Translations under genes and position numbers: made by a program | From: Rhodoferax lithotrophicus | Lineage (GTDB): Bacteria > Pseudomonadota > Gammaproteobacteria > Burkholderiales > Burkholderiaceae_C | Length of the DNA: 64,000 nt | NCBI RefSeq assembly: GCF_019973615.1 | Contig: NZ_AP024238.1 | Span: forward strand, 930,001 to 994,000 | Reading direction: 5' to 3' | The notes under the pieces: generated by a model | The model's input: the letters and a program-made list of their open reading frames with translations, nothing else | Database searches by the model: none | Told to the model about the DNA's origin: nothing | Shown here: positions 1-8,665 of the stretch, piece by piece | Layout of the letters: every line of letters begins with the position of its first letter | Numbering within the stretch: position 1 is the stretch's first letter

Positions 1-197
1 GGGCGGCCCCCCATTGGCCTATTGCGGTGGTGCAGGACGGCAGCCTTGCCACACAAAAGGTGATCACCGGAACTTTGCTGGATATGGCGGATCGGGTGGC
101 GCAAGCGGGTTTGCAGTCGCCTTGTCTGATCATCATTGGTGAGGTGGTTGGTTTGCACCAGGAGTTGGCCTGGTTTGAGGCTGGTCAAGTCCGCTAG
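1..197 (+). CDS. cobA: Uroporphyrinogen-III C-methyltransferase, C-terminal end (partial)
   Basis: An open frame enters from the left edge (reading from base 3) and stops at TAG 195-197, giving about 64 residues. The visible text includes VQDGSLATQKVITGTL and PCLIIIGEVVGLHQELAWF, which match the last strand and helix of SAM-dependent uroporphyrin-III C-methyltransferases (CobA/SUMT or the C-terminal half of CysG). The enzyme makes precorrin-2 for siroheme and cobalamin. The N-terminal part lies outside the window, so stand-alone CobA cannot be told from a CysG fusion. It converges on cbbO, with one dispersed hairpin repeat between them. Confidence 0.8.
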   Translation, partial: AAPHWPIAVVQDGSLATQKVITGTLLDMADRVAQAGLQSPCLIIIGEVVGLHQELAWFEAGQVR

Positions 198-230
198 TGC
201 GGGTTGTCTGCACGCGATAGGTGTCTGAAT

Positions 231-296
231 ATTTGATATAAAAGAGGCCTCTAGCGCTTTCTAAATAAGCGTGAGTAGCTCTTTTATTGATAGTCA
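231..296 (-). repeat. Dispersed Comamonadaceae hairpin repeat, copy 1
   Basis: Reading leftward it contains AGCTACTCACGC, then AAGCGCTAGAGGCC and flanking A/T. This is the same layout as the copies at 6131, 19211, 35202 and elsewhere. It starts four bases after the cbbO stop codon and has the same orientation as cbbO. Confidence 0.8.
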
Positions 297-299
297 TCT

Positions 300-2585
300 T
301 TAGCGCGTGAGTGCCATGAACAACTTGGGCAGTTGTTCGGGCAAGCGGGCAATCTGGTCAATCACCGTGTAGCGCTTGCCAAAAATATCGCGCACATAGG
401 CATCGGCGTTGGCATCCAGGTTGATGCAATAGCTGAAGATGCCCTGGTGATCCAGCTCCCGCACTGCCATCTTGGCATCTTCGATCAACAGGCGCGGGTC
501 TTTCACATCCATGTCGGCTGGCTGGCCGTCGGTCAGCACCAGCAGCAGTTTTTTGTCGGCTGGCTGGCTGGCCAAGGTGTGCGCGGCGTGGCGCAGGGCG
601 GCCCCCATGCGGGTGCTGTAACCGGCTTGCATGGCGGCCAGCCGGGCCTTGACCGCGTCACCCCAGTGCTCGCCAAAACCTTTGAGGTGCAGGTAGCGCA
701 CATCGTGGCGGGTGTTGGAGTGAAAGCCGGCAATCGCCAGTGGGTCACCCAATTGCTCAATCGCCCAGGCCAGCAGCGCCACCGCTTCCTGGCTGAGTTG
801 CAGCACGGTTTGCGCTGAACCGTGGGCTTTTTCGTTCAGCGATTCAGACAAGTCCAGCAGCAAGGTGACGGCAATGCTGCGGCCATGGGTGGTGTGGCTC
901 ATGTTGATGCGTGGGTCGGGCGGGCAGCCGCTTTTCAGGTCGATTAGCGAGCGGATGGCCACGTCCAGATCAAGCTCACTGCCGTCTTCCTGAAAGCGCA
1001 GGCGTTGCTTGTCCTGGGGTTTGAGCAGGTCGAGCAAACGTTTCAGGCGTTTGGACAAGGCACTGTGTTTGGCCAGCAGGGCATCGATGTCGGCAGCCTT
1101 GCCGCAGGGGTGCAGGCTCTCGTACAAGCTGACCCAGTCGGGGCGAAAGGTCTGGCTGTGGTAGTCCCATTCGGGGTAGTGGCGTGGCGGCAGGGTTTGA
1201 GGCTCTTGCTCGGGGGGCGCTTGATCAGGGCTGTCAAACGTTTCTTCGTCGTCGCTGAGTTCGTGAAAACGCCACAGGTGGCGGTTGTCGTCGTGGTAGT
1301 CCACCACCGTGTTGTCAAACCAGGTGTCGGGCAGTTGGTCACTTTGCAACCGGGTTTTGCCCAGGTAACTCAGGGCCAGGCTGACCATTTCGGTGGTGCT
1401 GGATGTGCCCTGCGCCAGGGCGGCGTGAAAGCGCTTGATCCAGTCGTGCAGGTGCTCTTGTTGAAAGCGCACCGGGGCCGCAAACAAGGCGCGCGACAAC
1501 ACCACCAGACGATGCCGCAGGCACGAATGGGTGGCCGGGTTGCAGGCTCCTTCCAGCGGGTCAGGGTGTAGCGCCATGAAGAGGCGGCGCAAGCCGGGGT
1601 ATTCGCGCATGGCCAGGGCATCGATGCGGGCATCTTCAAAACATTCAATCGCCAAGCGTTGCGCCGGGCTGAAGTTGTCGGCAAACACCGGGGTGCTCCA
1701 GCGCCGGTGGGCCGCCAGGTGGGCCAGTGCGGCGCGGTAGCGGTCTATGCCGGGAATGCCCTGGCGTGTGTCATACACGTCAGGCAGGCGAATGCCGTAG
1801 GCATCCATGTAGGGCATGGGGGTCAGTGGCCCATCGAACGCGGTGGGGTAGGGCACCAGCACCTCGCTGTCTTGCCACAGGGCCCGCAAATACAGGTCAA
1901 GCGAGCGGGTGTGATCCATCAGCAACGTGCCGTGGCGCTCGCGTTGCAGAACGGCCCGGCTGTCGGCGCTGCTCAAGCTGAAATACTCGTGCTGCTGCTG
2001 TGGGTGGTGGCTGTAGTTGCGAATGCCGTAGTCGACCCACAGGCGCAAGCCTTGCAGGCTCAACAAGGCCAGCAGTTGCGGTGATTTTTCAAAAAAGACC
2101 GCCAGACTTGGGCTGGGATAGCTTTTGTGAATGCCGTGGATCGAGCTGCTGGTGCGCTCCATCAGCAGCAGACTTAAGTCCAGATAGTGTTGCAACTGCT
2201 GGGCTGTCGGCAAGCGCCGCACAATGGCCGCCAGGGCTTGCAGCAGGGGCGCAATGGCCTGGCTGTTGGGCGACTTGTTGATCTGCTTGACGCTGGCCAT
2301 GAGTGGGCTCAAGGCCTCTTCACCGACGATCTGGGCCACTTGCGGCCATTCCTGTAAAAAAATCAGCAAGGGTTCTGCGCCCCGGCCCATCTTGCCGAGA
2401 AAGCGGGCCTGGGCCAGGTAATCGTCCATGCCCGCCGGGCTGAGCCGGGTGTGGGCCTCGGCCATGCAGTCGGCAAACACATCGGCCACCTGGGGAAAGC
2501 CGCTGTCGAGCTGGCTGCGCCAGGTTTGCAACTGTGCTGGGCTGATCACGAGGGACTCAATGGCCAAACACGGCCTCAATGGCAT
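300..2585 (-). CDS. cbbO: CbbO, VWA-domain subunit of the RuBisCO activase
   Basis: CbbO works with the AAA+ protein CbbQ to remove inhibitory sugar phosphates from RuBisCO active sites. The C-terminal third is a von Willebrand A domain with the metal-ion-dependent adhesion site DLSES (about residues 578-582) and the later LTDGQPAD loop (Asp about 686). The large N-terminal region is typical of the family. With ATG at 2585 the protein has 761 residues, a normal length. The gene then overlaps the end of cbbQ by 29 bases, which suggests coupled translation. An open frame extends up to 2663, and a GTG at 2549 is a further candidate start. The context cbbM-cbbQ-cbbO supports the call. It is the last gene of the leftward set and is followed at once by a dispersed hairpin repeat. 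Confidence 0.9.
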   Translation of the reverse strand: MPLRPCLAIESLVISPAQLQTWRSQLDSGFPQVADVFADCMAEAHTRLSPAGMDDYLAQARFLGKMGRGAEPLLIFLQEWPQVAQIVGEEALSPLMASVKQINKSPNSQAIAPLLQALAAIVRRLPTAQQLQHYLDLSLLLMERTSSSIHGIHKSYPSPSLAVFFEKSPQLLALLSLQGLRLWVDYGIRNYSHHPQQQHEYFSLSSADSRAVLQRERHGTLLMDHTRSLDLYLRALWQDSEVLVPYPTAFDGPLTPMPYMDAYGIRLPDVYDTRQGIPGIDRYRAALAHLAAHRRWSTPVFADNFSPAQRLAIECFEDARIDALAMREYPGLRRLFMALHPDPLEGACNPATHSCLRHRLVVLSRALFAAPVRFQQEHLHDWIKRFHAALAQGTSSTTEMVSLALSYLGKTRLQSDQLPDTWFDNTVVDYHDDNRHLWRFHELSDDEETFDSPDQAPPEQEPQTLPPRHYPEWDYHSQTFRPDWVSLYESLHPCGKAADIDALLAKHSALSKRLKRLLDLLKPQDKQRLRFQEDGSELDLDVAIRSLIDLKSGCPPDPRINMSHTTHGRSIAVTLLLDLSESLNEKAHGSAQTVLQLSQEAVALLAWAIEQLGDPLAIAGFHSNTRHDVRYLHLKGFGEHWGDAVKARLAAMQAGYSTRMGAALRHAAHTLASQPADKKLLLVLTDGQPADMDVKDPRLLIEDAKMAVRELDHQGIFSYCINLDANADAYVRDIFGKRYTVIDQIARLPEQLPKLFMALTR

Positions 2586-3357
2586 GGTCGAGTGTGGCGC
2601 GAATGTCGCTGTCGTCGGTGATCGGGCACACCAGGGCCATGCGGCACGCATCAAGCGGGTCAACTTCGGCCTTGATCAAGGTGGCGGCGTACACCAGCAG
2701 CCGGGTCGAGATGCCTTCGTCCAGTCCGTGGCCTTTGAGGGCGCGGGCCGCAGTGGCGACCTTGACCAGCCTTACCGCATCGGCCAGGCCAATGCCGGTC
2801 TCGGTGCTCAGGATGCTGGCTTCCAGTTCGGGCGCGGGGTAGTCAAAGTCAAAGCCGACAAAACGTTGTTTGGTGCTTTGTTTCAGGTCTTTCATCAGGC
2901 TCTGGTAGCCTGGGTTGTAGGAGATGACGAGTTGAAAGTCGGGGTGGGCCTGGAGCAGTTCGCCTTTTTTGTCCAGGGGCAGTTGGCGGCGGTGGTCAGT
3001 GAGCGGGTGAATCACCACGGTGGTGTCTTGCCGGGCTTCGACAATTTCATCCAGGTAACAAATTGCCCCGATGCGGGCGGCGGTGGTCAGCGGGCCGTCA
3101 AGCCAGCGCGTGCCATTGGCTTCCAGCAGGTAGCGGCCCACCAGGTCAGAGGCGGTCATGTCTTCGTTGCAAGCCACCGTGATCAGTGGCTTGCCGAGTT
3201 TGAAGGCCATGTATTCGATGAACCTGGATTTGCCGCAGCCGGTGGGGCCTTTGACCATGACCGGCAGTTTGGCTTGGTAGGCCGCTTGGTAAAGCGCCAC
3301 CTCGTTGGATTGGGGTTGGTAGAAGGGCTCTTTTTGGATGCGGTAGTCGGCGGTCAT
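2557..3357 (-). CDS. cbbQ: CbbQ, MoxR-family AAA+ RuBisCO activase subunit
   Basis: The 266-residue protein is a MoxR-type AAA+ ATPase. Walker A is GPTGCGKS (residues 37-44) and Walker B is CYLDEI with Asp103-Glu104. CbbQ forms a hexameric ring that, with CbbO, uses ATP to remodel inhibited RuBisCO. Length and the N-terminal lead (YRIQKEPFYQPQ) match CbbQ and its paralogue NorQ. The neighbouring cbbM decides for CbbQ. It is transcribed leftward downstream of cbbM, but a 393-base gap with two structured elements separates them, so cbbQO may be a processed or separately controlled part of the operon. Confidence 0.93.
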   Translation of the reverse strand: MTADYRIQKEPFYQPQSNEVALYQAAYQAKLPVMVKGPTGCGKSRFIEYMAFKLGKPLITVACNEDMTASDLVGRYLLEANGTRWLDGPLTTAARIGAICYLDEIVEARQDTTVVIHPLTDHRRQLPLDKKGELLQAHPDFQLVISYNPGYQSLMKDLKQSTKQRFVGFDFDYPAPELEASILSTETGIGLADAVRLVKVATAARALKGHGLDEGISTRLLVYAATLIKAEVDPLDACRMALVCPITDDSDIRATLDHAIEAVFGH

Positions 3358-3424
3358 TTCGGGGTTCCTGTCAGGTTGCTGATTTGAATCCAGGGCAGCA
3401 TCGTTGGGTGTGGCCCGCAGTGCA

Positions 3425-3528
3425 CGTTGGGTGTCTGATTCCGCTCATGTCCCCCGGTTCGTGCTGCGCCCGAACCTCCTCCTTGACTTGGCAAAACCCC
3501 AAGTCCACGCTACATCAGACACCCAACG
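3425..3528 (-). repeat. Structured element A (long inverted repeat with conserved core)
   Basis: Fifteen-base outer arms pair perfectly (3425-3439 with 3514-3528, CGTTGGGTGTCTGAT and its complement). Inside is a small hairpin, GGTTCG (3456-3461) with CGAACC (3471-3476). Read on the minus strand, the parts between the stems are AAGTCAAGGAGGAGG and CCGGGGGACATGAGCGG. The same two core strings recur in element B with different stems. It lies in the transcribed spacer downstream of cbbM, in the same orientation as cbbM transcription. Family unknown to me. Confidence 0.75.
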
Positions 3529-3597
3529 CACACTGCTCTCAAAACAGTTTGCCCGTTTGGATTGAATTTGTCAGTAGAAAAAATCAACAGCGTTTGC

Positions 3598-3705
3598 GGC
3601 TGCTTGTGGCAACTTGTCTTGCAGAGCGAAGTCAAGGAGGAGGAAATGGCCGCAGGCCATTTCCGGGGGACGTGAGCGGCGCAGGACAAGTTGCCACAAG
3701 CAGCC
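3598..3705 (+). repeat. Structured element B (long inverted repeat with conserved core)
   Basis: Outer arms of 21 bases pair perfectly (3598-3618 with 3685-3705, beginning GGCTGCTTGTGG). The inner hairpin GGAAATGGCC (3642-3651) pairs with GGCCATTTCC (3655-3664) across a three-base loop. The single-stranded cores are AAGTCAAGGAGGAGG and CCGGGGGACGTGAGCGG (3663-3679), nearly identical to element A, while both stems differ. B is in the opposite orientation to A, 69 bases away, and ends 45 bases after the cbbM stop. Confidence 0.75.
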
Positions 3706-3750
3706 ATCCCGCAACTTCAGCCAAAGCTAAGAGTTTTCTGACCCCGGAGC

Positions 3751-5130
3751 TTATCTATGCGAGCCAAGCTTCTCGCGCCAGCCCGGAAACAGCGTGTCGG
3801 CATCTTTCGGGAACGACTCAAAGGCACGGGCAAATTCCTTGTGCTCTTTGGCAAACTCGATGGGGTCGGCACCGGCTTTCCAGCACTCATACGATTGGCG
3901 CAGCGAAATTGCACCGGCAGCGGGGCTGTCGATGTGGCCGTAAGCGCCGCCACCGGCCGTGTTGATCACGTTGCCGTGGCCCAGGTTCTTGAAGAAGCCC
4001 GGCAGGCGCAGGGCGTTCATGCCGCCCGAGATGATCGGGGTGGTGGGTTTAATGCCATACCATTTCTGGAAATAAACCGGGCCTTGGCACTCGTCACGCT
4101 CAATCATGTAAGCGATGATGCGGTCGTCGCCTTCGCCTTCCATCTTGCCGTAACCCATCGTGCCCACATGGATGCCGCTGGCACCTTGCAGGCGGCTCAT
4201 CTTGGCCAGCACAAAGGCCGTGTAACCCCGTTTGGAACTGGGGCTGGTCACCGCACCGTGGCCGGCACGGTGGTAGTGCAGATATTGGTTGGGGTATTGA
4301 CGGCGTGCCGTGGTGATCATGCCGGGGCCGCCCACGTAGCCGTCAACCAAAAAAGCCAGCTTGTCGGCATCGGGGCCAAAGGTTTCCAGCGCAAAGTCAG
4401 CTCGGGCACACATTTCATAGTGATCATCGGCCGTGATGTTCATCGAGAACAGCTTGGCCTGGCCGGTTTCGTCCTGGGCGCGTTTCATTGCGTCATAGAC
4501 CAGGGGGATGGTCTTCTTGATCGGGGCGAACACCTGGTTGCCTTGTGGCTCGTCATTCTTGATGAAGTCACCGCCCAGCCAGAATTGGTAGGCTGCCTGG
4601 GCAAAGGGCTCGGGGCGCAGGCCCAGTTTGGGTTTGATGATGGTGCCGGCAATGTAGCCGCCGTCTTTCACCGGGCGGCCCAGAATGCGCCACAGGTCAG
4701 AGATGTCTTTGGCCGGGCCGTCAAACATCTGAATGACGCGCTCAGGCATGTAAAAGTCGATCATCTTGGCGTGTTTGATGTCGCCCATGCCCTGGTTGTT
4801 GCCGATGGCCAGCGTCAGAAAGGACACCAGCATGAAGCGGCCATCGATCACATTGCGGTCAAACAGCTCCAGCGGGTAGGCAATACGCATGTCTTCCGAG
4901 GCTTCGTCGATGTAGTACACCAGCGCGTCGACACCCCGGGTGAAGTCGTCGGTGGTGGAGACTTCGACGTTGGTGCCGGTGGAGGACTCGGCGGCAAAGT
5001 GGGCGGCGGCTTCCAGGTAGCCCAGGCCGGATTTGGGCGCCATTTTGTAGGCCACCAGAATGTGCGCCCCCCCGGCCATCAGGTCTTCTTCTTTGAGGCT
5101 CAGGTCAGCGTAGCGGTTCGATTGATCCAT
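3751..5130 (-). CDS. cbbM: Ribulose bisphosphate carboxylase, form II large subunit
   Basis: This 459-residue form II RuBisCO fixes CO2 onto ribulose 1,5-bisphosphate in the Calvin cycle. It needs no small subunit. By colinear comparison with the Rhodospirillum rubrum enzyme as I remember it, key residues are present: Lys166 in GTIIKPKLG, the carbamylated Lys191 with Asp193-Glu194 in [10 protein letters not shown], His287 in HYHRAGHGA and Lys329 in GYGKMEGE. The start [10 protein letters not shown] matches the family start. It heads the leftward cbbM-cbbQ-cbbO set. No cbbR is in the window, but upstream dyads (5187-5224) could bind a LysR-type regulator. Confidence 0.98.
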   Translation of the reverse strand: MDQSNRYADLSLKEEDLMAGGAHILVAYKMAPKSGLGYLEAAAHFAAESSTGTNVEVSTTDDFTRGVDALVYYIDEASEDMRIAYPLELFDRNVIDGRFMLVSFLTLAIGNNQGMGDIKHAKMIDFYMPERVIQMFDGPAKDISDLWRILGRPVKDGGYIAGTIIKPKLGLRPEPFAQAAYQFWLGGDFIKNDEPQGNQVFAPIKKTIPLVYDAMKRAQDETGQAKLFSMNITADDHYEMCARADFALETFGPDADKLAFLVDGYVGGPGMITTARRQYPNQYLHYHRAGHGAVTSPSSKRGYTAFVLAKMSRLQGASGIHVGTMGYGKMEGEGDDRIIAYMIERDECQGPVYFQKWYGIKPTTPIISGGMNALRLPGFFKNLGHGNVINTAGGGAYGHIDSPAAGAISLRQSYECWKAGADPIEFAKEHKEFARAFESFPKDADTLFPGWREKLGSHR

Positions 5131-5186
5131 GGTGTGTCTCCAGTTGGTGTGGTTTGAAGCGATGGCTTGAACTATAGGCAGGCTTA

Positions 5187-5224
5187 TTCATCATGAAAAT
5201 TCAAATAAATTGATTTTTAAATCA
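5187..5224. promoter_or_regulatory. Candidate regulator-binding dyads upstream of cbbM
   Basis: Two short symmetric sites lie 57-94 bases upstream of the cbbM start: TTCATCATGAA (5187-5197, symmetric about one base) and TGATTTTTAAATCA (5211-5224, a perfect palindrome). The surrounding DNA is clearly more A/T-rich than the coding regions. CbbR, the LysR-type activator of cbb operons, binds A/T-rich dyads at such distances. Assignment to CbbR is inference only. Confidence 0.35.
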
Positions 5225-5353
5225 GATTTTGCTGATGAGTTTGATGCAAGCCTGGGTCTGCATGTGCTGGGTTACTTGCGTCAGAATCATTGCAGCATCA
5301 CGGACAATAATGGCACTGGTTTATCACTGTTGCATCGCCCAAAGGAGTCACCT

Positions 5354-6121
5354 ATGCCCATCGTCGTGTTCAATCAAAAAGGGGGCGTTGGCAAGTCCAC
5401 CATCACCTGCAATCTGGCCGCCATCAGCGCCGCCCAAGGCCTGCGCACCCTGGTGATTGATCTGGACCCGCAAGGCAATTCCACCAGCTATCTGCTGGGC
5501 AGCACGGCGCAAGCAGACCAGCCCACGGTGGCCGACTTTTTTGAGCACACGTTAAGCTACAGTTTCAAGAGCATTCCACCGACTGATTTTGTCGTGGAGA
5601 CACCGTTTGAAAACCTGGATGTGATGCCCTCCAGCCCGGCTTTGACCGAGTTGGTGGTCAAACTGGAGTCGCGCCAGAAGATCTACAAACTGCGTGAAGC
5701 GCTGCAGCAGTTGATGCAAACCTATGACCGCATTTACGTGGACACCGCCCCGGCGTTGAACTTTTATACCCGCGCTGCACTGATTGGAGCCACTGGCTGT
5801 TTGATTCCATTTGACTGCGACAGCTTTTCGCGCCAGGCACTTTATGCCTTGCTTGACAACGTGCAGGAAATTCGTGCCGATCACAACCCCGAGTTGCAGG
5901 TGGATGGGATTGTGGTGAACCAGTTCCAGGCGCGGGCCAATTTACCGCAGCGTATGGTGGCCGAGCTGATTGCAGAGGGTTTGCCGGTGCTGCAGCCGTA
6001 TTTGCCGTCGTCGGTGAAGATTCGGGAGTCGCACGAACAAGCGCTGCCGATGATTTACCTCGACCCCAGCCACAAGATCACGCTGGCGTTGGTTGAATTA
6101 CACAACGCCTTGCGCACGTAA
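5354..6121 (+). CDS. Orphan ParA-family ATPase
   Basis: The start at 5354 is set by the ribosome binding site AAAGGAG eight bases upstream, giving 255 residues. The deviant Walker A KGGVGKST at residues 8-15 and VIDLDPQGNS (motif typical of ParA/Soj/MinD) are clear. Such ATPases move or position DNA, protein complexes or organelles by ATP-dependent binding to the nucleoid or membrane. No ParB-like partner or parS-like cluster is visible next to it. It is divergent from cbbM, sharing the intergenic region. It could be a positioning factor of the PpfA/McdA type, but nothing here identifies its cargo. Confidence 0.85.
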   Translation: MPIVVFNQKGGVGKSTITCNLAAISAAQGLRTLVIDLDPQGNSTSYLLGSTAQADQPTVADFFEHTLSYSFKSIPPTDFVVETPFENLDVMPSSPALTELVVKLESRQKIYKLREALQQLMQTYDRIYVDTAPALNFYTRAALIGATGCLIPFDCDSFSRQALYALLDNVQEIRADHNPELQVDGIVVNQFQARANLPQRMVAELIAEGLPVLQPYLPSSVKIRESHEQALPMIYLDPSHKITLALVELHNALRT

Positions 6122-6130
6122 ATCTCTTTT

Positions 6131-6193
6131 GCTATTTATTACATAGCTACTTGCGCTTGTTTTATAAGCGCAAGAGGCCTATTTTCTATATAA
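6131..6193 (+). repeat. Dispersed Comamonadaceae hairpin repeat, copy 2
   Basis: It contains GCTATTTATTACATAGC, then TTGCGCTT...AAGCGCAA, which form a perfect eight-base stem, then GAGGCC and an A/T-rich tail. It starts ten bases after the stop codon of the ParA-like gene, in the same orientation, and sits between that gene and convergent yacG. Confidence 0.85.
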
Positions 6194-6196
6194 AAA

Positions 6197-6421
6197 CTAG
6201 ATCAATCCCGTGCCACTGCCACCAGGTACCAAGTCGTCGTCAGGTGGTGTATCTGCAGGCATGCTGAATTGCTCGCTGGCCCAGGCTCCCAAATCGATCT
6301 GTTTACAACGTTCTGAACAAAAGGGGCGGAACAGGTTGCTGGGTGCGTAAATGCTGTCGCCGCCACAGGTCGGGCAGCGCACCAGTTTCACAACGGGTTC
6401 TGGTGTTTCTGCCGATGTCAT
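6197..6421 (-). CDS. yacG: DNA gyrase inhibitor YacG (zinc-binding)
   Basis: A 74-residue protein with a four-cysteine zinc site: RCPTCGG near residue 16 and [10 protein letters not shown] about 19 residues later. YacG binds DNA gyrase and can inhibit it. The motif CSxRCKxIDLGxWxxE is diagnostic. The start ATG at 6421 overlaps the zapD stop as ATGA, so the two are translationally coupled. An in-frame ATG two codons upstream is less likely. The order coaE-zapD-yacG downstream of pilD is the usual proteobacterial arrangement. Confidence 0.92.
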   Translation of the reverse strand: MTSAETPEPVVKLVRCPTCGGDSIYAPSNLFRPFCSERCKQIDLGAWASEQFSMPADTPPDDDLVPGGSGTGLI

Positions 6422-7173
6422 GAACACAATGCCAATTCAAAAGGGACATCTTCAGACACCGCATGGGGGCGATGGTCTTCACCTTGGCGCATCAAGCGGA
6501 TCGACACCATCAAACGGTTACCACTGATCTCTGGCGTGAGTTCCAGGCTCAGGTCCAGCGCCAGACGCAGCAGCAAAAAAGTGCGCCCCTGGGGCAGGTT
6601 TTGCTGAAATTGCCCGCCATTGGCGATCACTTTTTGGGGGGACCCGGAGTCGCGCAACAGTTTCAGGAGCAGGTGAACGGCATCGGTCAAGGGGGTCAAA
6701 CTGCTGATCCATTTTCCCAATTCAGCTTGGCGCTGCACGCCGGTTTTGTGCTGCCAGGCGTAATAGGCTGGCAAGTCAAACTCACAGGTGCCACCCGGAA
6801 TGCTGATGCGGCTGCGGATGCTCATCAACCAGTCGTTTTCAGTCAAGCTTTGCCCGGCTTTGCCGGTTTGGGTACTCAGGGCTTCAAAGCTGCGCTCCAG
6901 TTCAGAGATCACTTTTTCAAGTGCTTCCTCGGCGATGGCGGGGTTGCCGCGGTAGGCTTCGAGCATATGCTTTTGCCGATCAATGTCTTTGAGCAGGTCG
7001 GATTTCAGGTCGGGACGTGCTGCGACATCCATGATCTCAAACAGGCTCACCAAGGCAAAGTGGTGATCCAGCGCATCCATCCGCGTGGCCAGTTGGCGCA
7101 GGCGCAAAGACAGGTGTTCCAGTCGCAAATAGGTGCGAATGCGTTCGTGCAGTGGGTATTCGTAAAGGATCAC
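6418..7173 (-). CDS. zapD: Cell division protein ZapD
   Basis: A 251-residue protein opening with [20 protein letters not shown], the characteristic start of ZapD (formerly YacF/DUF1342). ZapD binds the FtsZ C-terminal tail and bundles FtsZ filaments at the division ring in the cytoplasm. It is mostly helical, and no enzyme motif is expected or seen. It lies between coaE and yacG, overlapping yacG by four bases. Confidence 0.93.
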   Translation of the reverse strand: MILYEYPLHERIRTYLRLEHLSLRLRQLATRMDALDHHFALVSLFEIMDVAARPDLKSDLLKDIDRQKHMLEAYRGNPAIAEEALEKVISELERSFEALSTQTGKAGQSLTENDWLMSIRSRISIPGGTCEFDLPAYYAWQHKTGVQRQAELGKWISSLTPLTDAVHLLLKLLRDSGSPQKVIANGGQFQQNLPQGRTFLLLRLALDLSLELTPEISGNRLMVSIRLMRQGEDHRPHAVSEDVPFELALCS

Positions 7174-7196
7174 TGAAATGGCTTAGGTCGAAAGAG

Positions 7197-7814
7197 TTAA
7201 ACCAATGATAGCCGCAAGCCTGGGGCAAGCGCGTGCACTTGCGTGGCCAATTCATCCAAACTTATATTGTCATTAAAAATGACCGTATCGGCTGCTTGCA
7301 AACGCGTTTGACGATGAGCTTGTGTGGCCATGATGGCGATGACCGCTTCACGATCAAGACCACTGCGCGCCTGTACACGCTGGATTTGCGTCTCCGGCAG
7401 ACAGTCCACCACCAGCACCTGGTCGACTTTTTGCCGCCAGTGACCAGATTCCACCAGCAGCGGCACATCAAACACCAGGCAGCGGTGACCGGCATCTTTG
7501 GCGGCTTGCGCCTGGCGGGCGGTCTCCTGCCCTACCAAGGGGTGAATGATGGCTTCCAGTTGTTGTCTGGCGGCAGGATCGGAAAATACCAAGGCACGCA
7601 TACGCTCACGGTTCAGCGCACCTTGCACCGTGATGAGTTCAGCACCAAATTGATGGCGAATGGGTTCAATGGCCAAACCATGTACCGCCGTCAGGGCGCG
7701 CGAGATGGCATCTGCGTCCAGTATGGCCGCACCCAGATCGGCCAGCATGCCAGCAACCGTGCTTTTGCCGCTGCCAATGCCGCCTGTCAGACCCAGGCGA
7801 ATCCCTTCAGACAT
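7197..7814 (-). CDS. coaE: Dephospho-CoA kinase
   Basis: A 205-residue P-loop kinase that phosphorylates the ribose 3' hydroxyl of dephospho-CoA in the last step of CoA synthesis. The N-terminus IRLGLTGGIGSGKSTVAGML holds the P-loop (about residues 9-17), followed by the substrate segment LGAAILDADAISR. VFDVPLLVESGHW and the later QIQRVQARSG lid region also match the family. It follows pilD by two bases and is probably in the same leftward transcript as the pilus genes. Confidence 0.95.
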   Translation of the reverse strand: MSEGIRLGLTGGIGSGKSTVAGMLADLGAAILDADAISRALTAVHGLAIEPIRHQFGAELITVQGALNRERMRALVFSDPAARQQLEAIIHPLVGQETARQAQAAKDAGHRCLVFDVPLLVESGHWRQKVDQVLVVDCLPETQIQRVQARSGLDREAVIAIMATQAHRQTRLQAADTVIFNDNISLDELATQVHALAPGLRLSLV

Positions 7815-7816
7815 GC

Positions 7817-8665
7817 TTAGAGACCCAAGGTTTTGAGGATGGCATTGGGGCCCGCCACCATGGCGGTTAAGCCAGCACCCGCCAAGAACGGGCCAAACGG
7901 AATGTAGCCACCTTCACGCAGGCCGCTGGAAAATTTCATGGCAATACCAACAACCGCACCAATGACAGAGGCCATCAGGATGATGGGAATCAACGCCTGC
8001 CAGCCAAACCAGGCACCCAAGGCGGCAAACAGTTTGAAGTCGCCAAAGCCCATGCCTTCTTTTCCGGTAGCCAGTTTGAAGGCCCAGTACACCAGCCATA
8101 AGGACATATAACCACCCACCGCCCCCCACAAGGACTCGGCAAGCCCCACGTGAGTGAGGTTCAGTGCCGCTGCGACCAGGCCTGCCCAAAGTAATGGCAG
8201 GGTCAGGGCATCAGGCAGCAGCGTGGTGTCCCAGTCGATCATGGCCAGTGCAACGACGGCTGCGGCAAACCCGCACCAAGCCAGCGCACTGGCATTGGCC
8301 CCCCATTGCCAGCCACTGTAGAAAAACAGCGCACCAGTGGCGAATTCAACCAAGGGGTAACGCAGGCTGATGGGAGTTTTGCAGTGGCTGCATTGGCCAC
8401 GCAACATGATGTAGCTGAGCAGCGGAGTGTTTTCATACCAGCTCAGTGGATGGCCACATTTCTGGCAACGCGAACGCGGCACCATCAGATTAAAGGCCGG
8501 GGCATCAAGCTGGGTTTTGCCTTGTAACTCAGCACATTCAGCTTGCCATTGGGCTTCCAGTATCACTGGCAGGCGGTAGATCACCACATTGAGAAAACTA
8601 CCAATCAACAGACCCAACAGGCCGAGCAGACTGGCTTCCAAACCTTGAGATAACAGCATCATCAC
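7817..8665 (-). CDS. pilD: Type IV prepilin peptidase / N-methyltransferase
   Basis: A 282-residue polytopic inner-membrane aspartyl protease that cleaves and N-methylates prepilins. The cytoplasmic zinc-binding loop has cysteines 67, 70, 92 and 95 (CxxC...CxxC), typical of bifunctional PilD. The two catalytic aspartates are in MIDWDTTLLPDALTLPL and the GxGD-type GMGFGDFKLF. At least seven hydrophobic segments are apparent. The start overlaps the pilC stop as ATGA, so pilB-pilC-pilD form one unit. Confidence 0.96.
   Translation of the reverse strand: MMMLLSQGLEASLLGLLGLLIGSFLNVVIYRLPVILEAQWQAECAELQGKTQLDAPAFNLMVPRSRCQKCGHPLSWYENTPLLSYIMLRGQCSHCKTPISLRYPLVEFATGALFFYSGWQWGANASALAWCGFAAAVVALAMIDWDTTLLPDALTLPLLWAGLVAAALNLTHVGLAESLWGAVGGYMSLWLVYWAFKLATGKEGMGFGDFKLFAALGAWFGWQALIPIILMASVIGAVVGIAMKFSSGLREGGYIPFGPFLAGAGLTAMVAGPNAILKTLGL

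Larger units (their letters stand above)
3358..3750. other. Intergenic region between cbbM and cbbQ with two structured elements
   Basis: This stretch of 393 bases has no convincing gene. Most of it is occupied by two long imperfect palindromes (3421-3530 and 3598-3705), which are listed separately. An open frame of 193 codons runs across it on the plus strand, but it reads through both palindromes and into the cbbM antisense strand and has no homology I recognise. Confidence 0.7.

Noticed and set aside
3425..3528. Ordinary transcription terminator after cbbM
   Set aside because: There is no T-run after either stem on the cbbM sense strand, and the conserved unpaired cores shared with element B are not expected of terminators.
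3384..3965. 193-codon frame across the cbbM-cbbQ spacer
   Set aside because: It translates through both inverted-repeat elements and into the cbbM antisense strand. The structure of the DNA explains the region better.
3757..5157. 466-codon open frame antisense to cbbM
   Set aside because: It is the mirror of a well-supported RuBisCO gene in GC-rich DNA, where the antisense third-position bias removes stops. It has no ribosome binding site or recognisable domain.
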